Source of the DNA: Trochalopteron elliotii
Lineage: Eukaryota > Chordata > Aves > Passeriformes > Leiothrichidae
Assembly: GCA_024734555.1 (NCBI GenBank)
Contig: JANPWX010019792.1
Location: forward strand, 1,324,653 to 1,388,652
Reading direction: 5' to 3'
Length of the DNA stretch: 64,000 bases
Positions 11,394 to 22,000 of the stretch are shown here, piece after piece. The notes beneath the pieces were generated by a model. That model was not told the origin of the DNA, made no database searches, and was given only the letters and a program-made list of their open reading frames with translations. The position numbers and the translations under genes are program-made. Within the stretch, counting starts at the first letter, position 1; every line of letters starts with the position of its first letter.

Positions 11394-11991
11394 TGATTTA
11401 TTAAAAATATGGATATTGATTTAATAACAATATCCAACTATGACGGACAAAGAATATCTAACAGTTTAAAGTCAGAAAGTGTATGTTTATTACGACTCCA
11501 GGCAGCGTGTGGGACAGCTCCCAAATACACACCACAATTTACAGATGATCACAGGGTCTTTTTATGTACAGGAGTATTGAATACCCAAACCACAAATACA
11601 TATTCATAGCTCTGGTACATCCCATTCCCCGCTCCGTATGGTAATTAGCCAAAAAGCCATTAAGCATGTGTAGTTTGTTCTTTGAAATGGGTCGGTGGTC
11701 CTTTTTATGGGGTGGGGTCTCAAAATGATGAAGTAAGATGTGTCTTCCTTGCTTTGACTTTTTAACCTTTTAGTGCTACATGACAACTGAATCTTGTTTT
11801 TCCAGGGCTGTTTGATTTATGGTTGTATTGTATTCTTGGAGTCTATTGATTAGTCAGAATACATAAACAGGCTTCATGATTTATTAGTTCCTTAAATCCG
11901 GCTACTGTTAGTAGAGGGAAGTTTGTCTATCTTACCTCAGCAATATCTAGTTTAACTAAAGTCTTTAATTCTTAAAAATTAATGTCTCACA
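11394..11991 (-). mobile_element. solo LTR of an endogenous retrovirus
   Basis: A 598-base block inside CR1 reads TGTGAGACATTAA at its start and AATAAATCA at its end on the minus strand, giving TG...CA termini. It has two TATA-like boxes (minus strand near 11710 and 11568: CATAAAAAGG and CATAAAAAGA). An AATAAA (about 11489-11484, minus) follows, in the order U3-R-U5. No gag, pol or env sequence adjoins it, so it is a solo LTR left by recombination. The family cannot be named without a repeat library. The right edge is clean; the left edge is rearranged. Confidence 0.75.
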
Positions 11992-12842
11992 ATCAGTTGG
12001 AGGGCAGGAAAGCTCTGCAGAAGGACCTGAACAGGCTGGATTCATGGGCAGAAGCCAACAATATGAGTTTTAACAAGACCAAGTGCTGGGTCCTGCACTT
12101 CAGCCACAACAAGCCCAGGTAGTGCCACAGGCTGGGGCAGAGTGTCTGGAAAGCTGCCCACAGGAAAAGGACCTGGGGGTGCTGGTGACAGTGACTGAAC
12201 CAGCAGTGCCCAGGTGGCCAAGAAGGCCAAAGGCATCCTGGCCTAGACCAGCAATGGTGTGGCCTGCAGGAGCAGGGCAGGGATTGTCCCCCTGTGCTGG
12301 GCACTGGTGGGGCCACACCTCAAACCCTGTGTTCAGTTCTGGGCCCCTCAATTTAGGAAGGACATTGAGGTGCTGGGAACATGTCCAGAGAGAAGGTCAG
12401 CAAGGGTGGTGAAGGGTCTGGAGCACAAGTGCTGTAAAGAGCAGCTGAGGGAGCTGAGGTTATTTAGCCTGGAGGAGAGTCAGGGGTGACCTGATCCCTC
12501 TCTACAACTCCCTGAAAGGAGAGTGCAGTCAGGCGGGGGTTGGGCTCTTCTCCCAGGCCACCACTGACAGGACAAGATTACACAGTCCCTAAGCTCCATC
12601 AGGGGAGGTTTAGGTTGGACATTAAAAGACATTTCTTCACACAAGGAGTGACTGGAATGCCCAGGGAGATGGTAGAGTCACTGTCCCTGGAGGTGTTTAA
12701 AGAAAGACTGGATGTGGCACATAGTGCCATTGTCTAGTGGACAAGGCGATGTTAGGTCATCTTCAGACTTGCTAATCTCAAAAGCCTATTTCTCAAATCT
12801 TTTCCAGCCTAGTTTGTTCTGTGATTCTGTGATTCTGTGACT

Positions 12843-15800
12843 CAGATTCAGCCCAAAACTACCAGAGGCTGTATAATGCTGGCTGCCCTCATGATAGCGG
12901 ATTTGCTGGGTTTTGACTCTTATGTTCAACATGATTTCCACCAGACAAGAAATCCAGAGGAAAACTACAGAACTGTATCAGCAGGTGCTATAGTTTGCGC
13001 AAACATTCTTGGCTGGTCCTCATGGATCCTTACCACCTGATGCAGCTGCTTCTCTGCACTTCAACAATTCCAGCATTGCCAACCCCAGTATGAACTGCTG
13101 GCAAGGTGGAGGTTGGCTGTGCATCTGATGCCAGCTTCACTGCCAAAACTATTGCATGCCATGATTTACACACCATACTGCAGATTGGTCCATCACCTAT
13201 GCTTGTGAATCACACAGAAAAGATAACTGAAATATCTGCAGTTTATGCCCTAATACAAAGCAAGCTAAACATACATAACAATGCCTATATGCACTAGAGT
13301 TGCATCCTCTATACCAGTCAAGGTCCAGAAAATAATTTTGATTGAGCTTTTACAGACCTGATGTTATTTTACCTCAGCTCACCTGTGTTACTTTCTCAAC
13401 AGCTGAAGGTAAACTGAACCACTGTGCCAATTAATACTTTATATGAACCCTCCTCAAGAGTGCAAGTCACTATACCCAGAGTTTACAGTTTCAAAAGATG
13501 AAATTTTACCAGCAGTTACCCTGTGTAAGGATCAGAACAGGCTTGAAAATTTCTTTGCCCAAATCACTCAAGGGAGGGACTGTCAAGATTTGCAATAAAC
13601 AAGATATATTAAAAGCTGAATTTTGTCCTGTGCTTGTCACTGGGGCTCTAATTCTAAAGTTACTTCTGTGCCTGGGGCAATTTGGAATGGGTAGAGTGGA
13701 CTTGAGTTCATCAGAAAGGTTTAAGAGTAGCAAAACTCAGTACTATGCAATTGCTAGCCAAGTTTAGTGACAACTTTGATTTCTTTGGGGATACTGATCT
13801 AGAGCAGGTGGCACAATTTTCTACCACATTTACCATCTAAAGTTACTTTTAAATTAAAGTTTTGTCACGAATTTTTGACCTATACTTCACTCTCCATGGT
13901 TGTATTTTGGAAGAGTCACTGTCCCAAGTTCAGGTTTTCAGCAGTAGTTTCTCTTCTACAGTTGAAAATCCTTTTCCTCATTTCAACAGTTCATATTATT
14001 GAATTTCTGGAAAGGTAAATTTAACTTTACTCTCCACAGATGTGCTCAAATATTCAAATATGCTTTGCAGGGCTGAATTGTAGTTTGTACATAAACTGAC
14101 CCAGGAACCTCAGCCAAAGTGGATGCTGTTTAGCAGACCACATCTTGCATCCATCTAAATCAGTGGTGCAACTCCCTCTTGTAACTGCTGACTTCAGCTT
14201 CCTGAGGAGCGAAGGGCAAGAGAGGACACTTGCTAATGTGTGTCCCAGGCTGTCTTCTGTCTGCCTCAACAGTTATGACTGCTCAGGTCAGAAATCCCCT
14301 TGTACCAGCCAACCTTCACCCAAAGCTGCCAAGTGTCATCGTCCTAGTCCTACAGTTTAAGGGTGACCAGAGAACCGTGGGATGGGTGGGCAAGCAGCTG
14401 GGACAGGCCATTTAGGGAGGGAACAGGTGCTTGACACCAGCCAGCATTGTGTGTGGGACACAGCATATGACCAGATCTGAAAGTGTCTTGTAACCTTATC
14501 TTGGTAAGGACAGGTGTTACCATAAATAGGGCCCATCTGTGCGAGGCTTCTGGCAACATTTATTTGAGCTGCAAGGGTATAAATATGTAATTTTCTTCTT
14601 GTGAATAATGGATAATGACCTTCAGTGCTTTGCTGGAACTGTTCTGCCAGTAACACTCAAGGGAGGAAGAGTTACATATTTGCTTGCCTCAGCAGCAGCA
14701 TATTTGGTGTCTGCCATGGGTTTGAATTGGGATGCTGCTTCTTTTCCTCTTAAGAGCAGTCAAATTCTTACCAACACACCAAGCAGACCTTGTATTGGCC
14801 TCTGTTTCTTTTGGCTAATATTTTTGAAGGGTCTCTCCCAGACTTGGGAAAACATGGGAGAGCTGTTAACAGCTCTCCATGGCATGTACAAGTCTGGGAA
14901 TGCTGTACCACTCACACTACCAGAGTCAGGTATTATTTGGGCTGCTCGCCACAGCTCAGTGACTGTGCATGCCAATGTACTACTGCTTACACCAATGGGA
15001 GATTTTCCCCTGCCTTTAGCTATAAAAACACCAGGAGAATGAGTAGGGAAATTATTCAAAAGCTTTCACAAAGATGCACTCCTGTGATTTAGAAATATAC
15101 TGACAAGGGAGAAGCTGCAGTAGCTTTAATCCTCATCACAGCTGTAGTCAAACGAAAACAGGATGTGAAGGAACATTTCTAGGAGAGGTGTTCCAAAAAT
15201 ATGATCTGGTGTTACTACTAAGAAAGAATTTCATCTGTCACCTCCAGGAAATATTTAGCCAGTCCTAATCACATACAGAAAGGTCTAGACAGCTGTCTGA
15301 AGCAGGACAACAAGAACTAGAAATGCTTCAAAAAGCTGGAGAGCATACCAGTGAGAAAGTGCTCACTGGGTTGTGAGCTTGCATCAAACATCAAATCAAG
15401 TACCAGGGTGCAGGGCTGGATGAACTCAGAGCTTTTTGTGTTTCTAGAGCACAAAGCTATTTTTTAAATATGCTTATATATACACATCCACATTCTTCCC
15501 TTAGCATCAGAGCTCTCATTTAAGCAGGAGCAGCAGATCAAAAGTGGCTGTATGACTTCCCTTCCCCTCCTCCTCCTAAATGTGGACAGCTGCATCACAG
15601 CAGGCAATGGCAAACACAGCAGAGCACACATGGCTGCAGGCATCTGGGCAGAAGGGCTTTTGACTGCTTGAGGCCCAGTTTTGCTCCTAGGTGCTGCTTC
15701 AAACTTCTTTTTTCAGAGTAATTCAGCAAGCAGGTGAAAAACAGGTTCTGTGTGCAACATGATTTGTGCAAGGGGGCAAATAATCAAAGCTTAGATTTCC

Positions 15801-17600
15801 TGGAGTGGGGAGGAGAAAAGCAGGTAAGTTAAGCCAAGTTAGTTGACATTCTGTTGATTTTTCATGCTGTTGCATTTGGTAAGAGAGCTATTGTATGTGT
15901 CTCCATGGGGGAGATGAGCATATGCCTGAACAGCGCTGGTCCCTGAATTAGCTTGTCTCACAATTTGTCTGTCTCACTGTTGACCTAGGTCAAAGCCAGC
16001 AGGTAGGAGACAGCACCAAAGAGGAGAGTACCTCCCTCCTCTCCCTCAAGCCTCATTTGCTAATACATGTTCTGAGCATCTTGAGATTCAGCTATATCCA
16101 TGGTCCTGAAACCTCGGGGTGCCCGAGCACTTGGTACCCCAAGCTGCCTGCACAACTGAGACATGGATGCAGGGCAGAGACATGGCTGGCCTCCTTGGAG
16201 AAAGAGAGCAAATAAATGAGATGATACATAGGAGGACTTTGAAGGGAATCACAGGTCAGATCAAAAAGGAAGTAGCAAAGAGGATTGCTGGAGAATTCAG
16301 CAGGGTACAGGTACAGGTATTGGACACGTAAGGAACTGCTAGGTGTGAAAACAGTTTGGCTAGACAAAACATTAGAAAATGGTTGTTGTTGAGACCATGA
16401 GGAAACTTATGGTGGGGAGCAGCAGGACAGCACCCACAGTACCATGGAGAAATACTTAGCTGGGAAGAAAAAACTAAGTGGAAGAAGGTCCTTGGTGTGC
16501 AGCTGGTCCAGCTGGTTGAAGTGTCAAAAAGTGGCTTCTCACTCAGGGTGATACTGAGGGGCCACACAATGAGAGGGCTTGGCTTTTGGTTTATGTCACA
16601 AATAATCTGGATTCTCTGCTGTAGGTCTTGGGTGTGGTGTCCTTCATCTGGCCCCATGAATCTGATTTGCTGCCTGCAAAGCATTTTGCAAAGAAACCCC
16701 CTTCTCCCAAGGGCAGAGGGGGATATGGGAGGAGACTGGGGAAAAGACAGAGGAAGGTTCAATCTACTGGTTTAAGTTTATGCTTTGAACTGCAGTCAGA
16801 GGATTCCAACCCACATGCCTGGAATAAAACAAAGAAGCAACCTATAATATTCATTAGCAGGCTACTCAGAGCTCACAGGAGGATTTTTTTTTTCTCCTAT
16901 TGCTGTAATAGTTAAGTCGAAATAAATGGAAAGGAGGGGTAGTTGTGGGGGAAGGGGAGACAACCCTGTGAGACAGCAGGGACACAGCAGCTGGCAGCTT
17001 GCTGGAGCTCAATTAGCATTAGCAGCCTGGTGTATCTACCAGCAGGCTGAGGGAGGGAGGGTGGAGGCCCAGAAACAGGCTCCTCATGCTGCCAGGAGGC
17101 CAAACAATAACCAAGGAGAAATGTGTAAAATTGTAGCATAGTAAAAATCCTAGAGGCTGATGCCTGTAGAGAGAAGCTCATACAGGAATCTGGATGCAGG
17201 AGTGATTGCAATACCTTTGGAGCTACAGCCCATGTTGTGAAACTAAAGAACTGAAATATGTGGTATGGGAGCAGACACTACATTCTCCTGTGTCTCAATT
17301 AGGAGTGACTATGACCTCTTTAAAGGCAGCAGTTTTAAGGAAATGGTTCTTAACAATGTATTTGGCCTCCTACCCTTCCTTAAGGCTCCCTAACTTTTCT
17401 TAGTAATCAGAGAGCATTTAGACCAAGAAAGGGAAAAAAAATTTCAGGAGGCTTTTCTCAAAAGTTTTTCAGGAAACTCCACTGCTAGACAAGCCACAAA
17501 ATCATTCACTTATCTGGCTGGAAACAGCCCTCTCTTATTGCTCTGTAGGAAAAACTATGGCACTTGCTGACAAGATGGGGTTTAAGGACCTTAGGATCAA
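12843..17600. other. intergenic, no gene recognised
   Basis: About 4.8 kb between the CR1 and the presumed MRPS27 3' end. It is of mixed composition, with GC-richer patches near 16100-16800 and 16920-17110 that look like old repeats but match nothing I know. The minus-strand ORF at 16762-16256 (168 codons) has no recognisable motif. The palindrome near 14868 is listed separately. Confidence 0.6.
14839..14897. repeat. 59-base imperfect palindrome with perfect 22-base core
   Basis: The core 14857-14878 (GGAGAGCTGTT/AACAGCTCTCC) is perfectly self-complementary around GTTAAC. It is flanked symmetrically by 10-base mismatched segments and then by exact 9-base arms CCAGACTTG (14839-14847) and CAAGTCTGG (14889-14897). 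Confidence 0.85.
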
Positions 17601-17635
17601 GTTTCTTGGACATGAAAGAGCAATCAGGCTCTGAG

Positions 17636-17641
17636 TTTATT
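17636..17641 (-). terminator. MRPS27: candidate MRPS27 poly(A) signal
   Basis: The minus strand reads AATAAA here, with an ATTAAA variant about 37 bases upstream (17678-17673). These are the first signals I found past the MRPS27 stop and would give a 3' UTR of about 1.2 kb. This is a choice by eye only. Confidence 0.3.
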
Positions 17642-17962
17642 TGCTGGGAACTCTAAGAAAGGTATCAGATGTATTTAATGTATGCTTTCCTGCACTTAAA
17701 ACAAGCTCACAGGTCTGCAGCATGTTCTCACTGGATTTACAGTGGGTTTGTGGTGTGAGTTTTATCACTGCAAAACTAGACAGATGCAAAATAAAATTTG
17801 AAACGCCTATTTAGACCCTGTGGTAAAGCATAGTGAGACAACAGTGCTGTTGCCTTAACAAACTGCAGGGCTGTTGCCCAGGTCTTCCTGTTTTAAAGGA
17901 CCTTGTCCCACTATGCACTCCAAAAAGTTGCTGGCTGCAGCTGACAAGATTCAGTGGGAATG

Positions 17963-18002
17963 TATAAAAGGATGGATGCTGATGCATCACAATCACAATA
18001 AA
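17963..18002 (+). other. TATA box and AATAAA in LTR-like spacing
   Basis: TATAAAAG at 17963-17970 is followed by AATAAA at 17997-18002 and then a CT-rich stretch, on the plus strand within the presumed MRPS27 3' UTR. The tight promoter-to-poly(A) spacing is typical of retroviral LTRs, but no LTR ends or target duplication were found. Confidence 0.25.
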
Positions 18003-18817
18003 TGCACTACGATTCTTCCCTCCTTTGCCATTTCCTTGTGCTCTTGTGAATAGCTACATTGTTTTACTGATCTGAAGAAAGGGGCATGGGACCGTGAAGG
18101 GAATTAGGTCAAAAAACTCATGAAGGAGTGCCCAGAATACAAAAGGAAAGTGCACTGCAGTATGAGGCTCCTTGATGTGTGCCGAGGTGATTGCAGGTTT
18201 CTCTAGTGACTAGAAATGGTGCAAAGCAGCACCAGTAAATGCAGAAATTTCTAACATCCTTACAGTAAAGACACATCTGAATGCATCTACAAGTGCTAAC
18301 TCACTAGGACTGAAACTCTTCATAGTTTCAAAAATAGCCTAAAGTTAGGCTTCCAACTCCACGCATAGTAGCTTGAATTTTCCAAATGGGTTGGAAAAAA
18401 GAAAAACCCCAATCAATATATGTTAATCCTCTTAGTGTCTGCAGTTCAGAGTAGCAAAGGCATTCTTTCCTGTGAGAAATCCCTACTGAAACAACTTGTG
18501 TTTGAAATTCTTCCCTTTTCTTTTGTTCCTTCCACCCTCTAGACCTTTCATCACAGGCAAGCTACTCCTTATGCCTTTGTTTCTTTGTGCTGTCTCCATC
18601 CCATCTCCTGCCTGGCTGATGGTAGAAGGAAAACACATCACATACAGGACAAAGATTTCTAAACCACATGTGCTTTACTTCAGGAAACAGACAAAATGGG
18701 ATGCTTAATTTTGTCTGCAGTCACACCTGCAGCATGATTGAAGGGAAATATTAATAATGGTGAGTACTTCAGTTCACTGACAGAGGAATGCATACCACTG
18801 GACTCCTAGTTCCAGCA

Positions 18818-19057
18818 CTAAGCAGATGCTTTAGCTAGATTCCTAGCTTCCATTTCCTGCTTAGCCTGTTCTCTCATCTCTCCTTCTCTCTCTGTGAGAT
18901 GTGCTTGTAGTTCTTCCCACTTCTTCAGGCTCTGCTCGTATTTTGCAATGTCTTCTGCTTCACATTCTGGCAGTTTTTCCTTGACAAGTTGGGTAGTCAG
19001 GATTAAGAGGCTTTCAGATTCCACCTTGCCAAGTGAATGCAGTTTGGAATACAGCTC
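18818..19057 (-). CDS. MRPS27: MRPS27 coding exon 11 (terminal)
   Basis: The acceptor is TTCTGACAG and the stop is TAG at 18820-18818, giving 79 residues. They begin [18 protein letters not shown], continue [20 protein letters not shown] and end in a Glu/Lys/Gln-rich coiled-coil tail (NLAKASA). The phase is 0 in. Confidence 0.96.
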   Translation of the reverse strand, partial: ELYSKLHSLGKVESESLLILTTQLVKEKLPECEAEDIAKYEQSLKKWEELQAHLTEREGEMREQAKQEMEARNLAKASA

Positions 19058-22000
19058 CTGTCAGAAAAAGAGATTTGGTAGGGAGTGTCAAAGAGAAAGC
19101 CAGTCAATCACAAAACAATCAGACACAAAATACTTTTTTACAACCAACATATCACTAAATTATTATTACTACTACTATTATTATTATTATTACTATTATT
19201 ATTGCTGCTGCTGCTGCTATACAGGCCAGTCTATCACAGAAAAGTGTTTCAACTGTGGTAGTTGCTACCATTTCTTGAAATGCTAACCTCTAGGGTATTT
19301 GTCCCTTCAGCAATAAAACTGAACCAATTAAGGTTTCATTTTCCTTAACTAGTCAAATTCTCTTTTTTCCAAGTTCAGTTATCTGGTATTAACAAAGATC
19401 AGCTGACCAGTCAACCACAATAAATATTAGACACTTCGGGTTTGTGTCTTGCCTCAAAACCAACTGCATTATTTCATCCACACTGCCTGCATCCCTCCCA
19501 ACAGGTGCATGTCACTTCAAATGTTCTCTTTCTAACAGACTAAGTAACTCCCATAATTTTTCTTCCCAACTTACTGTGTCTGAGGTGTGACTACACTTAC
19601 ACAGATTATACAACACTGTTAAAGCAAGGGATATTTTCTCAGGGATATTCTACACTGAAACACGGCACAGCCTCAATAAGGAACTCCAGTTTTCTTTCTT
19701 ATGCTTTACTTATCTAGATATCCTGCAGCATAAAATGTTAATTCACTTAAGATGATGAATCATCCAGTGATACTATTTCTGGCTTTCTGTAATCTTTAGC
19801 CTGATGGCTCCTTAACATTTGGATTAATTGCCTTGAAAGTGCAGATACACAACCCAGCTGAAGATGATACAGGACTGGAAAATTCTTTATCCCTTGTTCA
19901 CTCATTAGGTAAAAACACATTTTCCCAACCCTTCTTTTAAATGAAGCATTTTACTCAGCCCAGCACTTGCAAAAACGTTTAGAGTAAGTATGTGTGCTAA
20001 TGAAAAGTACATCTGTATTTTCTTCATTTGAATGAAAGTTGTTCTGCATTGCAGTACAATGGAAAGATGTGGGGACTGCTCTCCAAACAAAATGGCAGTT
20101 CTAGAGCCAGGCACATATCCAGACTTCCAGTTATCACTGGAAGTTTATGCACTGTGCAGGTGGTCCACAGTGTTCCCCTTACCAGAGATCACACTGGCAA
20201 TAACCTGCACATCCCCTCAGCTCCTGTCTGGAGGCTCTGCCTTGTCCTTTGGCAGGGAACTGTTATGTCCCCTCTGAGGCCTCCCCACTCCTCTCTCCCT
20301 TAGCCAACACAACTGCAGGCTTTGTTGTATTTCACCTTGCAGGTCTGAACTGGACAGACAGCAGATTAAAGACTCTTTAAAATGCTAGACATGCAGGTCT
20401 GAGGGACTGATGTATTTAGTTCTGTTTTTTTTTGATTTTATAATAAAGAATGAAGACAAAGCCAATGTCTTCAAAGCTAATGGACTAAAACCAAACTCAA
20501 TAAACATATTTAGGTGTATGAGTCTCTATTTTGTTTAGATGTCAGTAAGTACACAAGGCATCAGTGAGAAAACTGAAGAGACTGTATAGCTTGGGTTTGG
20601 GGAAGAACTTTGACAACCACGCTCATATATTAGTTACATATTAGTTTAAATGTAACTAGTTTTGATCATTCATACTCTTCCCATTAAACTCTACCAGGGA
20701 TGTCCTGAAAAGGGCTGAACTTAAACACAGGAAATTGAAATACAGAAAGGTAGTAAACTGTAAACCAGCTGGTCTCCTAAGCCATTACTGGTATCCTGGA
20801 ATACTTCCTGCTCTTCTCTTATACATTACTAGTACTGATTTAGGAAAGCAGCTGGCTGTATGTACCATAGGTACCAAAAAGGCACATTCTTAAATGGCTA
20901 AACCATGATTTTTATAAGCAGTCTCCAGGGCTCTGCACACAGACAAGTTGGGAAGAATGTGCACTGCTTTTGGAGAAGGTGTTCCCAGCATTTATGTGAT
21001 AAAATGTTTGCTGCCTACTGATCATTGACACAGATGGAAAGAACTGCCTGAAGAACACTATAGTGAGCAGTGAGCCTCAGCATAAGGGATCTGAAAACAG
21101 GTAATTACAACACAAGCGAGTGTCAGAGTCTGGATTACAGCTCTAACAGCTCTTTCTGGAAAGAGCCAAATGCCCTCAGGTCCTCTTTGTTTTACTGGAA
21201 GCAAAGGACAAGTATCCAGACTTGTTAGACTTCCACGCCTTTTTCAGGTACTTTACATATGGTTGTTCTGAAGGTTGGTATGAGACATGGAGGTGATTCC
21301 AGGGGGTTCCATGGAGGAGCATGTGTATGTCTAGAGCAAATCCATATGCTTTTCCTTGCATTCTGGGGTGTATGATTTGTGAAACAGAATTGTGAGTGCA
21401 GGATGCAACTGGTTTTGAGCTCCAGGAGAAAGACGTACTGGCTAATTAATGCAGGGCTGGACAAAGTGCAACTGAGTTGTTTTCAGCAGCAGAAGTGCAA
21501 ACCCTCTGCTGGGGTTACTCAGAAGGGGCAGATGGTCTGTGCTGGGACAGCAGCTGGGAATGCACACATCACCAGGTTGACTCAGAGCTGCCACCTTCCC
21601 CCACACTTGTATGGATTTCTAGTGCACTGCTCTCTCCTGTGAACTACACCAGTGCAAGTGTCCCAGGGCTCAACTGGGAAGAGCAGCTACTGCTGGCCCA
21701 ATGGATTTGAGAGAAGAATCTAAGGACTCCTTCAGGTTTAGCTGAAATGGCATTCTACCTCAAGAGCTCCTCTTCTCATTCACACAAACAGAAATTTTGG
21801 CTTATTCCTGTTGGATGCCTAGATGTCACATGGCAGCTATGTCTTTCTCATATTCAGACTTTTCTGGTCAGATTTTAAACACTGGGACTGTTTTTCTGGC
21901 CAAAAGTCACTACTCTGCCACAACAGGGAATGCCTGAATTGGGATGAATTGTGGAATTTGTGGAAAGGTTGAGCTGAGAAGAAAACTACATTCTTGGCAC

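Larger units (their letters stand above)
11085..12842 (+). mobile_element. CR1 LINE, 5'-truncated, split by an LTR insertion
   Basis: Bases 11085-11350 and 11992-12842 match the avian CR1 consensus in order. They cover the end of the reverse transcriptase region (GGGTTAGGAACTGGCTGGAA, then a GCAGATGATACCAAACTGGG block) and the 3' UTR (GACATTGAGGTGCTGG, GGGGAGGTTTAGGTTGGACA). The element ends in the ATTCTGTG octamer repeat at 12819-12842. No intact ORF survives. About 640 bases of unrelated sequence interrupt it, including a solo LTR. The 5' boundary is approximate. Confidence 0.93.

Noticed and set aside
11992..12500. Several overlapping ORFs on both strands in CR1
   Set aside because: They lie in the 3' non-coding part of a truncated CR1 and are not genes.
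16256..16762. 168-codon minus-strand ORF in intergenic DNA
   Set aside because: No motif, no family resemblance and no splice context supporting a gene; probably chance in GC-richer DNA.
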